NCBI GenBank assembly: GCA_026985755.1
Contig: JALSPX010000181.1
Location: 1 to 9,956 of the forward strand
From: Sulfurovum sp.
GTDB lineage: Bacteria; Campylobacterota; Campylobacteria; Campylobacterales; Sulfurovaceae
Length of the DNA: 9,956 nt
Reading direction: 5' to 3'
Position numbers and translations under genes: made by a program. Each line of letters begins with the position of its first letter. Position 1 is the stretch's first letter. Below, piece by piece: positions 6,545-9,956 of the stretch. Below the pieces are notes generated by a model that had not been told where the DNA came from, searched no databases, and was given only the letters and a program-made list of their open reading frames with translations.

Positions 6545-7353
6545 TGAATAGACTTGTACTCAACAAAGTGATTCTTATCTTATCTACACTTTCAGCGATG
6601 ATAGGGATTGGTTTTTTATTTTGGATATTGGCAACACTTACGTATAAAGGAATTACAAGTATCGCTTTGGATACATTTACCAAAGACCTTGTCGAAGGCG
6701 GTATACGTAATCTTCTTGTAGGGCAGTTCACTATGGCACTATTGGCATCCTTTATGGCTGTGCCTGTAGGAATGATGGCGGGTATTTATCTACGTGAATA
6801 TGGACATGGTTCCAAGTTGGCTTCTGTGATACGTAACCTTTCGGATGTGATGATGTCTGCACCTTCTATTGTGATAGGGGTTTTTGTTTTTGCCCTTTTG
6901 GTAGATCCCTTTGGTACCTACAATGGATATGCAGGAGTAGTAGCCTTGGCAATTATGATGATACCTATCATCATCTCTACCACCGACAATATGTTAGCCC
7001 TTGTCCCTACTGAACTACGTGAAGCTGGCATGGCACTGGGCGGAAGCAAACATAAGATTATTTTACAAATCGTTGTGCGAGCAGCCAAGGTAGGGATTAC
7101 AACGGGGGTCCTGCTCTCGTTTGCACGTATTATTGGAGAGACGGCACCACTACTCTTTACCTCTGCGAACAATCAGTTTTTTACTATGGATCTCTCAGGG
7201 CAGTTTCCCTCACTTACTGTAAGTATTTATAACCTTGCTACCTATCCAGACGAAGCGAGTAGAGAGCTTGCTTGGGCAGCATCATTTATATTGACTGTGA
7301 TTGTTTTGATATTCAATCTTGTTGGTCGTTTTGTACTACGAAATAAAAAGTAG
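6544..7353 (+). CDS. pstA: Phosphate ABC transporter permease PstA
   Basis: This is a 269-residue polytopic membrane protein, the second half of the phosphate channel. The EAA loop is EAGMALGGSKHKIILQIVVRAAKVGITTG (about 160-188). The family-typical IIGETAPLLFT follows at about 197-207, and the C-terminus has a last membrane helix ending with basic residues (FVLRNKK). It is slightly shorter than E. coli PstA (about 296 aa) but shows no missing core. The ATG overlaps the pstC stop by one base, so there is no room for an independent ribosome-binding site beyond the end of pstC. A 36-nt spacer separates it from pstB; I see no promoter or terminator there, only the pstB ribosome-binding site. Confidence 0.95.
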   Translation: MNRLVLNKVILILSTLSAMIGIGFLFWILATLTYKGITSIALDTFTKDLVEGGIRNLLVGQFTMALLASFMAVPVGMMAGIYLREYGHGSKLASVIRNLSDVMMSAPSIVIGVFVFALLVDPFGTYNGYAGVVALAIMMIPIIISTTDNMLALVPTELREAGMALGGSKHKIILQIVVRAAKVGITTGVLLSFARIIGETAPLLFTSANNQFFTMDLSGQFPSLTVSIYNLATYPDEASRELAWAASFILTVIVLIFNLVGRFVLRNKK

Positions 7354-7389
7354 AGAGAAATTTTGAAAAAATAAAAGAAGGAAAACAAA

Positions 7390-8181
7390 ATGAATAAAGA
7401 AAATTTGGTGATGGATGTAAAAGATTTTACTTTTACTTATGCGGGGGCACCTAAGCCATCACTGGTCAAGATTAATCTACCTATAGAGCAAAACAAGATT
7501 ACCGCAATGATAGGTCCAAGTGGGTGTGGGAAATCTACATTGCTTCGTGCTATGAATCGTATTCATGACCTATATACAGGGAATAAGTATGAAGGGGAAA
7601 TCACACTAAGAAAGAGCAATGGGAAATTTGAAAATATTCTGAAGATTAAAAAAGAGAATGATTTTATCAAATTGCGTCAACAGGTAGGTATGATATTTCA
7701 AAAGCCTACGCCATTTCCTATGAGTATCTTCGATAATGTAGCCTATGGACTCAGACTCTCTGGCATTAAAAACAAGAGTGAACTAGAAGGTCGTGTAGAA
7801 AAAGCCCTCAAAGGTGCAGCCATATGGGACGAAGCAAAAGATAGGCTCAAGGAGAGTGCACTGGGGCTAAGTGGTGGACAGCAGCAACGTTTGTGTATCG
7901 CAAGAGCAGTAGCACTAAAGCCCAAGGTGCTCTTGTTTGATGAGCCTACATCTGCACTGGATCCTATCAGTACAGGAGCCATAGAAGAGCTTATTACTGA
8001 ACTTAAAGAAGATATATCTGTAGTCATTGTGACACACAACATGCAACAAGCAAGTCGCCTCAGTGACTATACGGCATTTATGTACTTAGGTGATTTGGCA
8101 GAGTTTGACAAGACAGAAAAGATATTTTTGAATCCTGAAAAGAAGCTAACAGAAGATTATATTACTGGTAGATTTGGATAA
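7390..8181 (+). CDS. pstB: Phosphate ABC transporter ATPase PstB
   Basis: This 263-residue cytoplasmic ATPase drives phosphate import through PstCA. All nucleotide-binding motifs are present: Walker A GPSGCGKST (42-50), the ABC signature LSGGQQQRL (160-168), Walker B VLLFDEPTSALD (180-191, with D184 and catalytic E185), and the H-loop His at 216 in VIVTHNMQQA. The Q-loop region reads GMIFQKPTPFPMSIFDNVAYG, which is characteristic of PstB among ABC ATPases. The RBS AAGGA (7378-7382) is 7 nt before the ATG, in the same GAAGGAAAACA context seen before pstS and the PhoU-like gene. The length is normal for the family. No odd features were seen. Confidence 0.97.
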   Translation: MNKENLVMDVKDFTFTYAGAPKPSLVKINLPIEQNKITAMIGPSGCGKSTLLRAMNRIHDLYTGNKYEGEITLRKSNGKFENILKIKKENDFIKLRQQVGMIFQKPTPFPMSIFDNVAYGLRLSGIKNKSELEGRVEKALKGAAIWDEAKDRLKESALGLSGGQQQRLCIARAVALKPKVLLFDEPTSALDPISTGAIEELITELKEDISVVIVTHNMQQASRLSDYTAFMYLGDLAEFDKTEKIFLNPEKKLTEDYITGRFG

Positions 8182-8213
8182 TCCCAAAATAATAAAATGT
8201 AGAAGGAAAACAG

Positions 8214-8879
8214 ATGTTAACACAATACCAAAAGGCAAGACACGATGTGAGAAATCAGGTACTTAAAGTAGTTGAGACTTTACAAAAAGCAAATGCTAAT
8301 GCACTAAAGGCATTAGAAAATTCAGATGCCAATGAACTTGAAAAAATAAGAAAAACGATTAAAGGTATTTCTAAAAATACAGAGAAAATAGATAACGACA
8401 TTGTACTTGTTTTTGCACGGTATACTCCAGAAGCAAAAGATTTAAGAGAGATGGTCTCTTATCTTAAAATTACCTCTGCACTCAATCGTATCAAAACCAA
8501 TATCAATAACTATTTAAAAAACATGCAGGGGATGTTGGATGAAGAGAATGTCAATATTATTCAGTTTATTAAAGAGTCATTGAGTATCAACCGTTGTACG
8601 ATTAATGCTTTTACTAAAACGGTAGAGATGTTTAAGACATTTAATGACAATGATAAAATCAAACAACTCGCAGTTGAAATAGATGTAGAGTATGCAAAAA
8701 CAGATGACATTTACGCATTATTAGAAAAAGGTGTCATCCAAATGATGGGTGAGGCAGATGCTCAGGCAGAAGAGTACTTTAATCTGCTTAAATATATTCG
8801 TAAAAATCTTAAGATTATTGATAGACTAGATAGCATAGCTCAAAGAGTAATATTTGCACGTATGGGTGGAAAACTCTAA
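8214..8879 (+). CDS. PhoU-like phosphate signalling protein (diverged)
   Basis: This 221-residue all-helical cytoplasmic protein directly follows pstB, the usual place for phoU. The first repeat shows the PhoU core IDNDI (59-63), then ARYTPEAKDLREMVSYLKITSALNRI (about 68-93), matching the family's 'R.P.A.DLR.....KI...LERIGD'. The second repeat is weaker (IDVEYAKTDDIYALLEKG... and LKIIDRLDSIAQRVIFA at about 199-215). The E..xD metal-binding pattern of classical PhoU (LERIGD) reads LNRIKTN (90-96), so the acidic ligands of repeat 1 are lost. Known PhoU proteins link Pst transport to the phosphate-sensing kinase and restrain it when phosphate is plentiful. RBS AAGGA (8203-8207) lies 6 nt before the ATG. 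The gene is 32 nt after pstB with no visible promoter, so it belongs to the pst operon. DUF47-type PhoU relatives are the alternative. Confidence 0.85.
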   Translation: MLTQYQKARHDVRNQVLKVVETLQKANANALKALENSDANELEKIRKTIKGISKNTEKIDNDIVLVFARYTPEAKDLREMVSYLKITSALNRIKTNINNYLKNMQGMLDEENVNIIQFIKESLSINRCTINAFTKTVEMFKTFNDNDKIKQLAVEIDVEYAKTDDIYALLEKGVIQMMGEADAQAEEYFNLLKYIRKNLKIIDRLDSIAQRVIFARMGGKL

Positions 8880-8899
8880 TCAGAGGGTTCAATTTAATA

Positions 8900-8924
8900 C
8901 CATAGAGGTATAATACTTCTATGG
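8900..8924. promoter_or_regulatory. 25-bp palindrome covering a TATAAT and the histidine kinase start codon
   Basis: The arms CCATAGAGGTAT (8900-8911) and ATACTTCTATGG (8913-8924) are inverted copies with 11 of 12 positions matching (8907/8917 is G-T), centred on A8912. The centre contains TATAAT (8909-8914) and the right arm includes the kinase ATG (8921-8923). A -10 there would start the transcript at or next to the ATG, giving a nearly leaderless message. GTTCAA (8887-8892) is a weak -35 candidate with 16-bp spacing. The left arm also holds the only Shine-Dalgarno-like AGAGG (8904-8908). No T-run follows, so it is not a normal terminator. Confidence 0.6.
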
Positions 8925-9956
8925 ATCAAAGACTCTTGTTGCACTCACACTTTTTAGGTTTACAGTATCGCTTACTACAGCATATTTTGCTGACTACGGC
9001 ACTTTTTTCTTTTGTGATAGCACTCTCTTCTAGTTTTGCAATTTACCCACTTGAGAGTGTGTTTCGCTCTTTGCTTTACATGTATGCACTGTTTCAGGCA
9101 GGACTCTATTTGAGTAGTCGTAGGTGGACGGAGTATTATAAAGTCTATGTCTATCTACTGTTGGGTGCATCGTATGTCATATTTATGATGATGATGGTCT
9201 ATGTCACCCATGATACATTTCGGCTTGTTTGGTTTTTCTTGTTGGCTTTTACAGCCTATGTGCTGGGTGATGCCAGAATAGGTAGATGGGTAACGATACT
9301 TTCTTTTGTAGGGGTGGTAGTATTGTGGTTCGTGTATGATTTGCATCTATCATGGTATGCCCTGTCTACTTTCATGATGTCGTCGCTGGCATTTACGCTT
9401 TTTTTGCATTATTTTCTAAGCAAGATAAACCATGACACAATGCTCTTTGAATCTATGGTAGAAGCAGAAGTTGCCAAACGCCAAACCCAAGAGCAGATAC
9501 TCTTACGTAAATACCGTATGGCAAATATGGGAGAGATGATAGATGCCATCGCCCACCAATGGCGACAACCTCTCGCACAAGGGAGCATGATACTGCTCAA
9601 TATGGAAGAGGAGTTAGACAATAGGGGATACATCAAAGAGAAGATAGAGGAGCTTTCTACGCTCAATCAGCATATGTCACAAACCATTGAGGACTTTAGA
9701 AAGCTACTCCATGAGAACCAACACAAAAGTACCTTTGATATCAACGAAATGGTAGCAGCGCTACAAACACTTATGAAGCATCAGCTACAAGATGTTACGT
9801 TTACATACACAAGTAGCATCCAAGATAGGGTTGAGGGGTATAAAAATGAATTGATGCAGGTGTTGATTATCCTTATATCTAATGCCTTGGATGCTCTGGA
9901 TACCAGAGCAGTAGCCGACAAAAAAATCACACTTACCCTAGAGAGTATAGAGGATA
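8921..9956 (+). CDS. Membrane sensor histidine kinase, N-terminal part (3' end outside window)
   Basis: An open frame runs from ATG 8921 to the window end (345 codons, no stop). The N-terminal 165 residues hold about six hydrophobic segments (roughly 20-41, 46-64, 74-94, 100-116, 122-140, 143-166) with only short loops, so there is no large periplasmic sensor domain. A charged linker (about 168-200) leads to the H-box MGEMIDAIAHQWRQPL with the predicted phospho-acceptor His212, and then the N-box NELMQVLIILISNALDAL (309-326, N321). The G-boxes of the ATPase domain lie beyond the window. The HQWRQPL H-box is common in Campylobacterota kinases. Position next to phoU suggests a role in phosphate signalling, but the fold differs from a PhoR/PhosS kinase with a periplasmic loop, so the signal may be membrane-borne or come from Pst/PhoU. 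No partner response regulator is in the window. Confidence 0.88.
   Translation, partial: MDQRLLLHSHFLGLQYRLLQHILLTTALFSFVIALSSSFAIYPLESVFRSLLYMYALFQAGLYLSSRRWTEYYKVYVYLLLGASYVIFMMMMVYVTHDTFRLVWFFLLAFTAYVLGDARIGRWVTILSFVGVVVLWFVYDLHLSWYALSTFMMSSLAFTLFLHYFLSKINHDTMLFESMVEAEVAKRQTQEQILLRKYRMANMGEMIDAIAHQWRQPLAQGSMILLNMEEELDNRGYIKEKIEELSTLNQHMSQTIEDFRKLLHENQHKSTFDINEMVAALQTLMKHQLQDVTFTYTSSIQDRVEGYKNELMQVLIILISNALDALDTRAVADKKITLTLESIED

Noticed and set aside
8900..8924. Palindrome as an intrinsic terminator of the pst operon
   Set aside because: No T-run follows the right arm and the kinase coding sequence begins inside it; an operator or translation-control element fits better.
1..9956. CRISPR array, tRNA or rRNA gene, insertion sequence or phage attachment site
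   Set aside because: No regularly spaced long repeats, no tRNA-like folds, and no transposase or integrase genes were seen; coding density is continuous and gene content is coherent.

Overview
The window looks like a chromosomal phosphate-starvation locus from a Campylobacterota (epsilonproteobacterial) organism of the Sulfurovum/Sulfurimonas type. This rests on the AT-rich, tightly packed one-strand gene layout, the protein flavour (for example the HQWRQPL-type histidine kinase H-box), and regulatory repeats resembling the Campylobacter jejuni PhosR box. The genus is inference. All genes are on the + strand and appear intact, except the two cut by the window edges.

Layout: (1) 1-354, C-terminal end of a PhoX/DUF839-type secreted phosphatase. 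(2) 358-2013, an exported di-haem c-type cytochrome-like protein starting 3 nt after the phosphatase stop. (3) 2014-2110, a spacer packing a hairpin with a T-rich tail, a Pho-box-like direct repeat and a -10 element. (4) 2111-4437, a three-gene unit: a 69-aa helical protein, a 572-aa two-domain acyltransferase of the OlsF (ornithine lipid synthase) type, and a 132-aa protein that may have an SH3/KOW-like fold. (5) 4438-4515, a second Pho-box-like promoter. (6) 4516-8879, pstS, pstC, pstA, pstB and a PhoU-like gene, with a 154-nt spacer between pstS and pstC holding a hairpin and two more Pho-box-like repeats. (7) 8921-window end, a membrane sensor histidine kinase, cut off by the window edge, whose start codon lies in a 25-bp palindrome centred on a TATAAT.

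How they fit together: the phosphatase would release phosphate outside the cytoplasm. PstSCAB would import it with high affinity. The PhoU-like protein would couple transport to signalling. The OlsF-like enzyme would make phosphorus-free ornithine lipid to spare phospholipid. The histidine kinase may be the sensor of the system. The best new signal is regulatory: three promoters (before the acyltransferase unit, pstS and pstC) share one geometry, 5-base half-sites of GTAAC/GTTAC/GTTTC type repeated every 11 bp, with the -10 hexamer starting exactly 15 nt after the start of the second half-site. This ties the lipid-remodelling genes to the transporter in one probable regulon. The cytochrome, the 69-aa protein and the KOW-like protein have no obvious phosphate role and are candidates for undescribed members.
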